From: Marsupella aquatica
Lineage: Eukaryota > Marchantiophyta
Length of the DNA: 64,000 nt
Direction of reading: 5' to 3'
Assembly (NCBI GenBank): GCA_973895155.1
Contig: OZ316898.1
Coordinates: 19,158,001 to 19,222,000, forward strand
The position numbers were made by a program, and so were the translations under genes. The notes beneath the pieces are model-generated. The model did not search any database, was not told where the DNA came from, and saw nothing but the letters and a program-made list of their open reading frames with translations. Positions within the stretch are counted from its first letter, which is position 1. Each line of letters begins with the position of its first letter. Positions 12,685-23,614 of this stretch are shown here, in pieces.

Positions 12685-12990
12685 ACCTTGTATGACACCC
12701 TCAATGACATCCTCAATGACACCATGTATGACATCCTTAATGACACCCTGTATGACACCCTCAATGACACCATGTATGACATCCTCAATGACACCATGTA
12801 TGACACCCTCAATGACACCCTCAATGACACCTTGTATGACACCCTCAATGACACCCTCAATGACACCCTATATGACACCCTATATGACACCCTCAATGAC
12901 ACCTTGTATGACACCTTGTATGATATTTTTAATGACACCATGTACGACACCTTCAATGACACACTAAATGACACCTTAAATGATTTATTA
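12685..12990. repeat. Minisatellite of about 25 copies of a 12-bp unit, GACACCCTCAAT
   Basis: Units alternate between GACACCCTCAAT, GACACCATGTAT and GACACCYTGTAT with few length changes. Because 12 is a multiple of 3, open frames run through it in several registers on both strands, and they are artefacts. Position just inside the right end of the CACTA element, unit length and the TGACA core resemble the 12-bp subterminal TNPA-binding motifs of maize En/Spm (family knowledge). I infer that this is a transposase-accessory binding array. Confidence 0.9.
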
Positions 12991-13310
12991 TTGTATCATT
13001 TATGACATGTCTGAAATGACATATAATGACAACCGTGCGTAGTTGTCACATGTTGTAATATGATTTGTTTAAATATGTGTCATTAAAGACATGCCTAAAT
13101 TTCAGTCATTCAGGACAACATGTCATTTCAGAAATATTGTGTCATTTAGGACTACCATAAATGACTGGTGAGAGTTTTAGTTATTTGTCTTAATTGACTG
13201 TCCTAAAAGACGAGGCAGGTATGACAGAAAAGCTCTAGTCATATATTGGTACATATGACTCGTTTGTCAGTCCTCGTTCTAGTCATTAAGGACACTATTT
13301 TCCACTAGTG
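12991..13310. other. Right subterminal region and terminal inverted repeat of CACTA element
   Basis: About ten GTCATTNAGGAC or TGACA words in both orientations lead to the terminus ATTTTCCACTAGTG at 13297-13310. The next three bases are GGA, the expected position of a 3-bp target duplication, whose partner lies outside the window. Confidence 0.75.
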
Positions 13311-13520
13311 GGATGTCAGAGGATTTTCAGGTGGAATAGGAGACAGTGGTGCACTCACAGAAGGGCTTGCAGGTGGATTAGGAGACAATGGTGCACTCAC
13401 AAAAGTAGACTCAATATATGGATGATTGAGAGTGGGTTCATCTATTTAAGTTGTCAAGACCAAAGGGTACTAAATCAGGAGAGACATGTTCAACTGTAGG
13501 GTTGGGACTATAATCATATA

Positions 13521-16073
13521 TTAAGAATAGTAGAGATGGATGGTGGTTGGGTTGGAAGAATCACCAATGATTATGCAGGTGGGGAGGATGATTGTAGAAA
13601 CTGGGTGTTTGAGGTTGAAATCAAACATCCTCAACTCATAAAACATAACATCTCTAGTACTGATGTAAATTTTTCTCTTGATGGGACCGTAGTATTTATA
13701 GGCCTTGGATTTTTCATCATAGCCTACTAACAAGGTACGAATGGACTTCAGTTGGTTGACAGTTTGTGTCTCAACTCATTGGGAACATGGACGTAGGCTA
13801 GGCACCCAATAATACGAAGGCGAGATAAATCAGGCTTGACATTGTATAATTGCTGGAATAGTGTAGAAAAGACTAGAGATGAAGTTTCACACCTGTTGAG
13901 CACATAGTTGGTTGTCTGGATGAGAACTTTCTCGTATAAGTTTGTCCCACAAAAAAGTAGGAGCTCCACTTCCAATCTGCATGCTCTGTGCTGCTTCCGA
14001 CAATGTATGCTTTTTTTTGTTCGGCAACTCCGTTTTGTTGAGGAGTCCTGGCTGCTGTGAGTTGATGCTTAATGCAGAATTCATTTGACAAATATTCCCC
14101 TCCTTGATCTGATTGAACACATAGAATTTTGTTGTTGTATTCATTTTCAATTATAGGTTTGAAGTTTTTGACCTTCAAGAAAGTTTCACTTTTGGCCTTC
14201 AAGAAATATACCCAGGTGAAGCAAGAGAAATCACTATCTAGAGCAAAATACTCTTGCTAGATAGTGATGAAACAATAATGGTCCACAAAGATCTGTGTGT
14301 GTATTAGTTGCAATGGCTTGCTTGACCAGTTGGTGGATTTCTAGCTTTGGGATGCGCTCCCTTTGCTACTTCCGCATGATGCACGTATCACATACATGCT
14401 CCTCAAATGGGAGATTAGGCAGACCTTTAGCCAATCCCTTGGATAACATGTGTATTCGGTGCGGGATTCGGTGGAAGTTAACATGAGTGAGCCTGCGGTG
14501 CCACGTACAGTACCAGTGGAGAAATGATACTTTGTGTTTCATCGTCAATGTTGCTTGTAGATAGGCTGCTTGGAGAGCCATGCTGAGTACTAATAACTTG
14601 CTTGTCAGCACTATCAACCAATGTGAAATGTACTTTCAAGCATAGTTTGGCATTGCCCTGGAGAGATGTGTCAAAGATGATACTTGTAAACTATTGTGCT
14701 TATCCCTGGTTGCCCTCAAAAAAATCTTGTTGGGGTCTTCTTTATTCAGAACATAGCAATGTCAAGAATTAAATAGCACATTATGGCCTTCATCAGTCAG
14801 CTGGCCAACTGATAATAGATTGCGACTCATACTAGGCACATACAAAACTTTGTTAACCACTTTATTTCCACTCAATTTTGTGGTGTCTCTGCCAGCAATG
14901 GGAATGCGTGCACCAGAGGCTGTAGTTACATTGGAGGGTGAAGCATATGGCACTATACAGCTATTTAAGAGTACTCCTATTGCCAATCACATGTGTACTG
15001 GTACCTGAGTCAACTAGCCAATCATGACTAGCTTTGAATTTTGTGAGGTTTTATTACCTCTAAAGTACGATTGTCAGGATCATCGTCAGACTCACACTCT
15101 TCAGGCTCTAGAGTTTCCACTACGTTTGCATGGTGCATACCCTTCTTGATGTCAGCATGCTTCATTTGTAGACCCTTGATCTGGCTCTCGATCTCCTTCA
15201 GGCATTCTCCTTCCTAATGACCAGAGAACCCACAAAAGTTGCATGCTTCTTGCTGTTTGAGACTAGAGGAAGGTGTGCTCCTTCCCCGTCCACGAAAGCT
15301 ATTCCTGCCTTTGCCATCATGTCCACAGAATGGGCTGCCATGATTGCTACTATGGCTTGTCATCAACGCTTCTTCATTGTCCTTGCTCTGCAGAGTACTT
15401 CCATTTCTTCTGCCTCAAGGTGACCAATAAGATAAGAGAAAGACAGAGTTGGGAAATGATGCAGCAAAGTGCCGAAGGAAATAATAAATGGTTTCCAGCT
15501 CTTTGGCAATCCCTTGAGAGTAGTGCGGATGAGCTCTTTGTCCTAGATGACAAAATTAATGTTGGCAAGCTGCATCACCAGGTTGTCAATCTCCCAAATA
15601 TATTCCTCTACACTGCGTCCTTCAGACATTTACATCCTCGACAGCTTGTCCTTGAGAATAAGTTGTTTGCCCAGGGCTGCAGATTTGAATTGGGCTTTCA
15701 ACTGCAACCATATCTTGGCAGGATTGTTGATGTATTTCTTTATGATGTGAAAAATGTGATCCTTGTCTGTTTGCAAAAAAATATAGATTGCCCTCTCGTT
15801 CTCTTCGATTTGCTCTGGTGTGAGCTGCAATGGCTTGGTCGGGTTAGGGCTGACCAGCTCAAACCGAACCTTGTCCTTGTGGAACTGGCAGGCCACTTTG
15901 AACGCCCACCCAATGAAGCTCTTGCTGCCATCGAACTTATCCTTGCCTGAGTAGACGAGGCCTTTGTCAATGTAGTAGTGGACATTCTGTGGTACAGGAG
16001 GTCCACTGCTCTGCAATGTCTGCTGTGAGCTATTGCTTGGCGATGCCGTGTGACATTCGCTGTGGGCCGCCAA
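13521..16073 (-). pseudogene. Broken Copia gag-pol (gag, protease, integrase)
   Basis: Reading leftwards: gag at 15630-16073 (FDGSKSFIGWAFKVACQFHK, PAKIWLQLKAQFKS); a CCHC knuckle at about 15215-15250 with a stop inside (CNFCGFSGH then stop then EGEC); protease with its catalytic triplet as WLVDSGTSTHVIGN at about 15010; the VLYVPSMSRNLLSVGQL motif at about 14860; the integrase zinc region WHRRLTHVNF and CDTCIMRK at 14366-14510; and the integrase core CVQSDQGGEYLS and RTPQQNGVAEQKK at 14000-14100. The last recognisable piece is MLVGYDEKSKAYKYYGP at about 13700. The proteins would cut and integrate cDNA, but frame breaks and stops make the gene dead. The 13311-13520 stretch is the low-complexity linker with two copies of GGAGACARTGGTGCACTCAC. 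Confidence 0.85.
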
Positions 16074-16138
16074 CCATCCTGCTCAATACCTGAGTGGAAA
16101 TGGGAGATTCTCACCAACAATATGCATTGGCAGGCCGG

Positions 16139-16150
16139 CTCTGATACCAT
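16139..16150 (-). other. Primer binding site of the minus-strand Copia element
   Basis: On the minus strand the sequence is TGGTATCAGAGC, complementary to the 3' end of initiator methionine tRNA, the usual Copia primer. It directly abuts the LTR. Confidence 0.9.
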
Positions 16151-16447
16151 GAAATTTGATAAGCTTACTTGGTGAATAAATAATGTACAGAAGGGAGAGC
16201 CCTTAAGAGTAAGCTAAGGATGGAACAACCGCACAGCCATAAGCATGGGAATAATCTGACAGTAACAATGAATCAGTCCTAAATCTAATGATAATAACAA
16301 ATATACAAGCCTGTCCAAGTAATGCCGGGCAGAAGGGGATATGGCCCGAGAACAGGGAAGCCTAAGGAGCATGGATGGAATGTCGAAACTCAATAGCAAG
16401 TAATATTAAAATCACAGGAGCTCACAACGAGTGATAATCAAATGACA
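16151..16447 (-). repeat. LTR of the minus-strand Copia element
   Basis: It starts next to the primer binding site with TGAAATTTGATAA. The outer end is inferred at AATCAAATGACA (16436-16447), which mirrors the inner end imperfectly, giving about 297 bp with TG...CA borders. No second copy is in the window to confirm the outer border. Confidence 0.6.
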
Positions 16448-16517
16448 GTATGTTTGGGACCGCAAGATTCTGCATTGGCATGTGTTGAGTTTGGTCTGCT
16501 GGCCCTGCCTTGGATTG

Positions 16518-16652
16518 TTCATTTTTCTTGTTTCTAGTGCTGGGCTTCTGGACCTGACGGTAGTTGAGAGATTCTCAAAGGGTGTCCATTTTTCTTGTTT
16601 CTAATGCTGGGCTTCTAGACCTGATGGTAGTTGAGAGATTCTCAAAGGGCAG
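16518..16652. repeat. Tandem duplication of a 67-bp unit
   Basis: The block CATTTTTCTTGTTTCTARTG ... GAGATTCTCAAAGGG occurs twice with a 67-bp offset and three substitutions. Confidence 0.85.
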
Positions 16653-16908
16653 CAGATGGAGGTTGTTCCTTCTCGGCTGAAGTAGCTCTACTTGAATCAT
16701 TGATTTGTGTGCCTTCCAAACTAGAAGTCTGGTGCGATCGCCCTCGGATTGGAGTCTCTATTCTAATTTTGACCAATTCCGATGAGCTTGCCGAACGCTT
16801 ACTGTTCCCAATTCTGGGATTGGACTAACAACGATTTCTATAAATTGGGTCATGAAAGGTTATTCCAGGTGAAGGCTCTTTGCAACACCAGACGTTTGTT
16901 AACATGAG

Positions 16909-16964
16909 AGTTCTAAGCAACTGGTTCTGTGGCTTTTGCTCTATGTTTTGTCGAATGTTCTAAG
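16909..16964. repeat. 47-bp minisatellite, left part
   Basis: The unit TTCTAAGCAACTGGTTCTGT GGCTTTTGC (47 bp in all) appears here once and continues at 23956 on the other side of the Copia element, which split the array. Confidence 0.85.
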
Positions 16965-17305
16965 TGTTGGAAATCTGAGACTTGCGTTGTCTCAGGATCC
17001 TCCCACCATCATGCCAACTGCCTCAACCATTTAGTAGAGCCGTCACCACACTGTAATTAATTTGCTTATGGTTAGTCATTTAGTATTAGTCCAGTTACCT
17101 AATTACTGTTGGCCATTAGTCGCTTGGGACAAAACCCACTTAGGATACTCTACCTCCGCTGCCGCTCATGGCCTCTGTTCGTCACTTCTGGTGGATCTTA
17201 ATCCACGGCTCTTACTCTTTCTGGCTCTCAACGGTCTGACGTTAATACTGTATATAATCCACCTCGCTTCCGAGGACTAATTAAGCATTCTCAGAAATTC
17301 CTTCA
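16965..17305 (+). repeat. 5' LTR of the complete Copia element
   Basis: 341 bp, TGTTGG ... CTTCA. A TATA-like word (CTGTATATAA) lies near 17250. It aligns without gaps to 23615-23955. Confidence 0.95.
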
Positions 17306-17309
17306 CATG

Positions 17310-17321
17310 TGGTATTAGAGC
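17310..17321 (+). other. Primer binding site of the complete Copia element
   Basis: TGGTATTAGAGC, one base off the standard initiator-tRNA-Met complement TGGTATCAGAGC, four bases after the LTR. Confidence 0.85.
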
Positions 17322-18153
17322 TACCAAATTCCTGAGACGCTTCCTATCAAGGATCCCATGATGTCGTCGTCTGATGCCACCAAGATCTCTTTCTCCGATA
17401 GCGACAAGTTAGTTGGTGCCTTGAATTACATTATCTGGGCCTTTCACATTGAGCAGATCCTGAGGGAGAAAGGGCTCTGGTACATCGTCGACCCCCAAGC
17501 ACAGCCTGTCGATGATGGATCAAAAGCACTCTCTCCCACCTCGGAACCTACTGCATCAGGAGACAGCACCACTGGAGCCACCAGCAGCGCAGCTGCTACC
17601 GGACTCACGACTACCTCAGTTCAATCGAATGTCCAGCGGGACAAGGAGAGGGTAATTATAATATTTACCAAGACCTCCACTGCTCCTATATTTCCTATTA
17701 TTAGCAGACTACGCAGTGACCCAGCCAAGCTTTGGGTTACACTAAAGCAGAAGTACAAGTCCTCTACGCTTCAACATAAGCTAGACCTTAAGTCTTTGCT
17801 TATAGAGCTACGTATGCATGAAGGTGCATCCATTGAGGACTACCTCAAGAAAGTTGACCATCACGTCATGGAGCTCGCGTCCATCGGTGAAGAGATTCCT
17901 GAGAAGGAACCCATACAGATAGTTCTTCGTAATCTTCCCGAGAGCTGGACGTCTTTTAAGTCTGTTTATGGAGTCATGTACTCGAAAGACAAAGCTGCTA
18001 CGTTTGCAGATCTTGAAGAGTACTTGCAGGCTGAAGAGTTTCGTTGGAAGCCCCGTTTTGAAGGTGGAGAACACTCTCTACTAGCGGCCTCCAATGATCA
18101 TCGATGTTACAACAAATCTCAGTCTCGGGGGTTTCACTTCCACAAAAATGGCA

Positions 18154-18390
18154 CATCACGTGCGACAAAGGATAGGGTCGTTTTATTGGTTTAAAGGGAA
18201 GACTTAAGAATTTTTGTAGAAGAACAATAGGGTCTTTTAAATTCAATTTTGAGACTTATAAGAATATTAGGGTCTTTCTAACCAAATTTTTGGAATATTC
18301 CAAGAATATTCCAACTTTATAGGGGTTGAAAAATAATATTTTTTTCTTATATTTTAGGGGGTCCGAGGCCTAAAAACGTCGCAGGGGATG
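18154..18390 (+). mobile_element. MITE-like insertion in gag, copy 1 (about 237 bp)
   Basis: The gag frame stops at about 18150 and resumes at about 18391. The insert is AT-rich with inverted ends CATCACGTGCGA and TCGCAGGGGATG (10 of 12 positions). It is homologous, in reverse orientation, to 59294-59523, sharing words such as TTCAATTTTGAGA, GAAGAACAATAGGGT and GGAATATTCCAAGAATATTC. It contains no coding frame. Confidence 0.75.
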
Positions 18391-19327
18391 GGGAGGCATC
18401 CATATAGTGAGACCCCCGAGATCTCAGTAGCCATATCACAATGAGCAGCGTCATGACTACAACCAAGGTGGATGTGGTCGTGGCCGTGGCAGATCCAATC
18501 GGTGGGCACCCAGGCATGCTGCACCGAGGGCGTTCTATGACAAGCGAGATACAACATGCAACTACTGCAGGAAGAAGGGACACTGGGAACCCGACTGCTT
18601 TGAGAAGCAAGCCCATGACAAAATGAAGTCGATGTCCCCCACCCAGATGCGGGAGCTGACCCAGAGTATCAAGGACATCAAAGGTCTCGGACCTAAGGCT
18701 TACCTTGCTACTCATGGCAACCGTGGAGACAACGACATTCAGAAGAACTGTGCCCCTGGTGAACATCAGTCTGCACTCATTGTCGAGGCAATGTTGAGTG
18801 AGTTTGATAGCGGTCGTCCCGAAAGTAACACTTGGATTCTGGATAGTGGAGCCTCCACTCACATTAGCCGCGACAAGAGTAACTTCACTACACTTAGTGA
18901 TAGCCCGTCTACTTCCAATGTGCTGAGCGCCAACGGATCTAAGATGCCAATCTCTGGGTCCGGATGTATCCCAATTTCAAGCAATAAAGCTATTTCTGAT
19001 GTTTTGTACGTGCCGAGTATTACCCGAAACCTTCTCTCAATTGGTAAACTCACTGACCAAGGCCATTCTGTCATCTTCAACTCCTCAAATTGCTACGTTC
19101 TAGACAGACTATGCTCGCATAAAATTAGGCTAAAGGGGACTCGCGATCCCTACAGCAAGTTGTATAAAGTTCAACTCCCGTCTGCCACGACCAATCCGGG
19201 GACCAATCACAATGTCCTACACACTGTCGCTGAGCAACGCCAAATGATTCTTCATCCTAAGGTAGCAACTCAATGCCACCTCACCGAATCTCGACTCTCT
19301 GACCAACAGCTTTGGCATCAGCGTTGT

Positions 19328-20409
19328 CGTGATTTTCTCTTAAGTTATAAAAAATTGTTTGTTTTAATATGCTATAGATTATATAAGTAATTTAGTAGTT
19401 AGATTATTAAATTTAGACTTTATTAAACTTCTTTAGCTATATTAACGGACTATAGTAGTTCCACCAACTACAATAATATTCACCAACGCATAGTAGGTCC
19501 ACCAATGCATAGTAGGTCCACCAATGCATAATAGGTCCACCAACACATAATAGTTCCACCAACGCATGGTAGTTCCACCTACTAAAAGTAGTTTCACCAA
19601 CTATGAACAGTACTAGCACACTCTTAGGTATTAGATGTTTGACACTTGGCCTTCATCCAAGTGCTTGGGCTTGATCAATGCCCTCTTGGTGTGCACTATA
19701 AATAAAGTGGTGAGGGGCACTCTCCCCTCATTCCGCAGTGTTTATCATTCAAGGTTGTGAAGCTCTTTTGTGCCTTGAACATAGTAGTGGGCGTCCTTTG
19801 GCCCGGATAGCAAAGGAATGAGTGGTAGTCTTATAGATGGGACCTTAGGGAATAAGGTTTCTTTGGGAATATAGGGGTGGGGCATCCTTTGGCCCGGATA
19901 GCAAAGGAATAGGAGAGCCATCATGAATCTAGGAGAGAGAGTTATCCTTGATCTTCCCCTTCGTAATATGTTTTTGATTAGAGTCCATCTTTTAGACAAA
20001 CCATCTATGAGGCAACATCTAACCTATCATTTTGGAGCTCAGTTTGCAACTGCTGTTATGGTTTCTAACGATCCAATAATATACCCAGTGGTGTCGTACC
20101 GAGAGGAGTGGGAGTGCATAATCTTTGTTCTTTATTGAAGTCATGGATCTGAATTAGAGTCCGGATGATATCCCTGTTTCATTTTTTCTTGGAGATATTA
20201 GGATCATATGTCGTAAGAAAACTAATTTTCATGATGTGTTGGTCCGCAAGTATGATGAAGTAGGGTTTAACAGTATTTTAGTTTCACCTGAACCTTTCTT
20301 AATACCCACTACCCTTGTTACTAGAATTATCATTTTGATTTTAGTGTAGAACTTATAAGCATGCAAGGTTAACTTCAAAAGAGCCAACATGCTCTTGCCA
20401 GAAAACACG
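19328..20409 (+). mobile_element. 1.08-kb insertion of unknown class in the integrase zinc region
   Basis: The Copia reading frame breaks after LWHQRC and resumes as GHPDSV, with 1082 bp between. The ends are short imperfect inverted repeats (CGTGATTTTCT and AGAAAACACG). The inside has a tandem array of a unit of about 21 bp (TAGTAGGTCCACCAATGCA) at 19455-19610, a TATA-like word TATAAATAA at about 19697, and the word TTTGGCCCGGATAGCAAAGG twice, about 93 bp apart. A 71-codon open frame at 19923-20138 matches nothing known. It may be a non-autonomous DNA element or a solo-LTR-like fragment. Confidence 0.6.
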
Positions 20410-21223
20410 GTCACCCGGACAGCGTCTAGGACACTCTAGTTCCTAGCGGCTGGCTCATATGACACGGCACAATCTTATCACTGGGGCACCTATTCTTAAG
20501 TCAGACACATGTGTGTGTGAAACCTGTATGAAGGGCAAACAGACTCGTCACAAGATCCCCAAGGCAGCTGTCTCTCGATCAAAATGACCACTGGAGTTGA
20601 TCCACACCGACTTGTGCGGACCTCTCCCAGTACCCTCACTGTCCGGTGCAAGGTACATCATTACATTCACTGACGACTACTCAAGGTACACATGGGTCTA
20701 TTCTCTTAAATTCAAGAGTCAAGCTCTCGATGTATTCAAAATCTTTAAACAACAAGCAGAAGTAACCTTTAACTCAAAGGTTGCTTGTCTACGCAGTGAT
20801 AGAGGAGGTGAGTACACCTCTGAATTATTTCGGTCCTTCTGCCAGGCACACGGTATATCTCGACAGCTAATTGTAGCTAGGACTCCCCATCAGAATGGAG
20901 TTGCGGAAAGGAAAAATCGCACCCTGCTAGACATTGTAAGATCACTAGCATTTGGATCCAATGCCCCTGCATTCCTTTGGGAGGAGCTCCTACGCACTGC
21001 AAACTACATTAATAATCGCTGCAGCACACGTGCTCTCAACCTGTCTACACCGTTTGAATGCCTGAGGACCACTAAACCTGACGTGAGTCACTTCAGAATC
21101 ATTGGCAGCACCGCCCACGTTCACATTCCTAAGGAATTATGTCACAAGCTTGATGTCAAGTTAATTAAATGTGTTCTTGTTGGCTATGATGATCAAAGCA
21201 AGGCCTATCGCTGCTTTGATCCT

Positions 21224-21511
21224 ATCAGTGATTTCACTAACTCTAGACATTCTTTTGTCCAATTTTTGATCATGAAATTCCAACACCAATTATTCTTTTC
21301 CCTATAACTTGAGTTCTAGAATACATTGTATGTTATGCATAGATTTATTAGGAGTAGCTTGTTAAGCTTCATATATCTTGATCAAAAAATTTCAAATATG
21401 ATATTGATAAGTCTCATATTTATCTAAAATTTAGTTGATTTAAATTTCCAAAAAGTTGTTATGAAATTTCCAAATCGTTAATAATATTCCAGAATTAGTG
21501 AAACTATTGAT
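21224..21511. mobile_element. MITE, 288 bp, between integrase and reverse transcriptase
   Basis: The Copia frame reads CFDP before and ATHKILISRDV after it. The terminal inverted repeats are about 23 bp (ATCAGTGATTTCACTAACTC at the left, matched 18 of 23 at the right). TCCT flanks both sides (21220-21223 and 21512-21515), fitting a 4-bp target duplication. There is no coding capacity, and the superfamily is not clear. Confidence 0.75.
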
Positions 21512-23605
21512 TCCTGCCACCCACAAAATTCTCATTTCCCGTGATGTTATTGTGGACGAAACTATCCCAGGGAATTTCTCACCGTCCTCATCCTTTGACA
21601 AGGAAAGCTTGTTTGATCTATTCTCTTCTGATGACGACGAGTCCCGGCCAGACCCATCTCCAACTCTGACTGTGCCGGCCAACTCTGAAGATCTTGCTCT
21701 ACCGGAGGATCCACCCGACTCCAATGACCAGGCTCCTGAATCATCTCCCGACTCCTTACCCCCAGAGCTTCCACCTGTTGCCATTTGTCGGGCTCGTCAC
21801 CGACCTCCTGAACGTACCCGGCCTCCATCTGGTCGTATCACCAGACTCCCGGCCAAGTACGATGATTTCCATGTCTCACTATCTGCTGAGATAATTGCTC
21901 TTTGTCTGTCTCTCATTGCCGAATCCACCAATGACATACAGCTTAGTGCTGCCCTGAATGACCCTCGCTGGGTCCAAGCCATGCAAATGGAACTTCAAGC
22001 CCACAAAAAAAATGGCACATGGGACCTCGTCAATCTTCCCCGGGGGAGAAGGCACTATCTGCAAGATGGGTTCTCAGAGTTAAGATTTATCACATTGGCA
22101 ACTCTAAATTCAAAGCTTGGGTGGTGGCAAGGGGCAACGAGCAAAGAGAGGGGCTGGACTATGAAGAAACATTTGCTCCTATGGTCAGATGGTCTACTGT
22201 CTGTCTAATTGTAGCTCTCGCTGCTGCAATCGACTGGCCTCTCCTACACATGGACGTGGTAACGGCCTTTCTCAATAGCACCTTAAAGGAAACTATATTC
22301 ATGAAACAACCACCTGGGTTTCTTATTCCCGGTCGAGAAGAACTTGTTTGCAGATTACGGAGGTCAATTTACGGTCTCAAGCAAAGCCCTAGAGCGTGAT
22401 ATGAAGAGATGGATGCTTTTCTCAGGTCAGTTGGGTGCACAAGGAGCTCTCTGGATCCCAATCTATACTTTCAAGAGCGGATGGCAAGACAACAATTATT
22501 CTACTTTTCGTAGATGACTTGCTTATCACGGGGAGCGGAGATCAGTTGATTGCTGAACTCAAGCAACAACTTCAGTTAAAATACGAGATGAAGGACCTTG
22601 GAACCGCCAAGCGTTATCTTGGAGTGGACTTCCATCGCTCAACTAAAGGTATACTTTTACACCAACAGTTCTATGCTAATCAATTAGTACTCAACTACGG
22701 CATGGAGTGTTGTCAGCCTACTACGCTTCTACCAGAAGGTCTAGAGTTGTCGGCCGATACCAACACTCCCGACATGGACATCACAACCTACTGTCAGTTA
22801 GTAGGCAAACTAATATATCTTACTAATACCAGACCAGACATTTCATTTTCCGTTGGGTTAGTGAGTAGGTTCATGAGTCAACCACAGCAGGCTCACTTCG
22901 ATGCGGCCATGCACATTGTTCCTTATATTAAAGGAACCACTGGCCACGGTGTGTTCTATGAGAAGGGGGGCCCGCTCGAGATTGAAGGATACACTGATGC
23001 AGACTGGGGGAACTCCTGCCCCGACACATGAAGGTCTACCGGGGGGTATGTTTACAAAATTGCTGCTGGTCCAATTGCCTGGAGCAGCAAACGCCAGCCC
23101 ACTGTGTCACGTTCCACCACTGAAGCGGAATATAGGGCCCTATCTGATGGAGCTCAGGAGGGCGTCTACCTGAAAAGACTGATCGAGGAGCTACGGCAGA
23201 ACAAAATTGCACCAGGCAATTTAAGGCACAAGAATTCTGACATCTCAATGGACCTTGAGAGGTCTTCTGCCCCGACAGTCCAGGACTTGCATTTGCACTG
23301 TGACAACATGAGTGCAATCAAGTTGGCCAAGAATCCAGTCTTTCATGCTCGAACCAAACATCTTGAGATACATCATCACTTCATCCGAGAAAGAGTGCTA
23401 GAAGGAGAGATCTCAGTTCAACATGTGAAATCTGAAGAACAAGTTGCTGACATCTTTACGAAGGCACTCTCAAAATTACAGTTCAACAGAAATAGAGGCC
23501 AACTAGGAATGAAATCTCTTGATTGATTTGAGTCCACTGCTCCGCCGGGATGCTTCAGTCTGATCGTCCTTTTTGGTGTCTATATGCAGTCAGCAAGATG
23601 TGGTC

Positions 23606-23614
23606 AAGAGGGGG
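23606..23614 (+). other. Polypurine tract
   Basis: AAGAGGGGG-like purine run directly before the 3' LTR, where plus-strand DNA synthesis is primed in Copia elements. Confidence 0.85.

Larger units (their letters stand above)
1..13310 (+). mobile_element. Large CACTA (En/Spm) DNA transposon, left end outside window
   Basis: The right end is seen directly. Positions 13297-13310 read ATTTTCCACTAGTG, the inverted form of a CACTA-type terminus (CACTAGTGGAAAAT), and they are preceded by about 300 bp dense in GTCATT/TGACA motifs. Sequence beyond 13310 is an unrelated minus-strand Copia element cut off exactly there. Inside lie a TNP2-type transposase (6965-10755) and a second TNPA-like gene (10840-12324), the two genes expected of an En/Spm element. 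No matching CACTAGTGG start is visible to the left, so the element probably begins before position 1. The 408-bp array at 1-1510 shares GTCATT/TGACA words with the right subterminal region, which is why I include it, but that is inference. If correct, the element exceeds 13 kb and carries an EDM2-like PHD gene as cargo. Alternatively the true left end is degraded somewhere between 1510 and 6900. Confidence 0.7.
13311..16447 (-). mobile_element. Degenerate Copia retrotransposon, 5' half, cut by the CACTA element
   Basis: Read on the minus strand this gives LTR, primer binding site, gag, protease, integrase and part of the linker, and then stops at the CACTA terminus. No reverse transcriptase or RNase H is present. 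The missing half should lie on the far side of the CACTA element, outside the window. The gag and integrase differ clearly from the second Copia element, so this is a separate family. Stops and frame changes throughout show it is old. Confidence 0.85.
17358..23526 (+). pseudogene. Copia gag-pol, interrupted and frameshifted
   Basis: Order after skipping insertions: gag from the ATG at 17358 (LNYIIWAFHIEQILREKG, AKLWVTLKQKYKSSTLQHKL); a CCHC knuckle CNYCRKKGHWEPDC at about 18560; protease WILDSGASTHISRD at about 18835; VLYVPSITRNLLSIGKL; integrase zinc region LWHQRC, resumed after the insertion with CETCMKGKQTRH at 20520; integrase core with DLCGPLPVPS, LRSDRGGEY and RTPHQNGVAERKN; reverse transcriptase from about 21930 with LLFVDDLLITGSGD carrying the catalytic FVDD; and RNase H with [27 protein letters not shown] and [14 protein letters not shown]. 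Breaks include a TAG at about 18436, frame changes near 22040, 22500 and 23030, and a TGA replacing the Trp of SPRAWYEEM at 22397. It once encoded protease, integrase, reverse transcriptase and RNase H for cytoplasmic virus-like particles. Confidence 0.9.

Noticed and set aside
12639-13005. Three overlapping open frames of 91-112 codons rich in Met/Thr/Asp or Val/Ser
   Set aside because: They arise from the 12-bp minisatellite, whose length is a multiple of 3.
18347-18862. Minus-strand 171-codon frame in the gag region
   Set aside because: It lies opposite the gag zinc knuckle and protease coding sequence and has no recognisable domain.
21440-21828. Minus-strand Gly/Ser-rich frames
   Set aside because: They are shadows of the Pro/Ser/Asp-rich linker of the Copia polyprotein.
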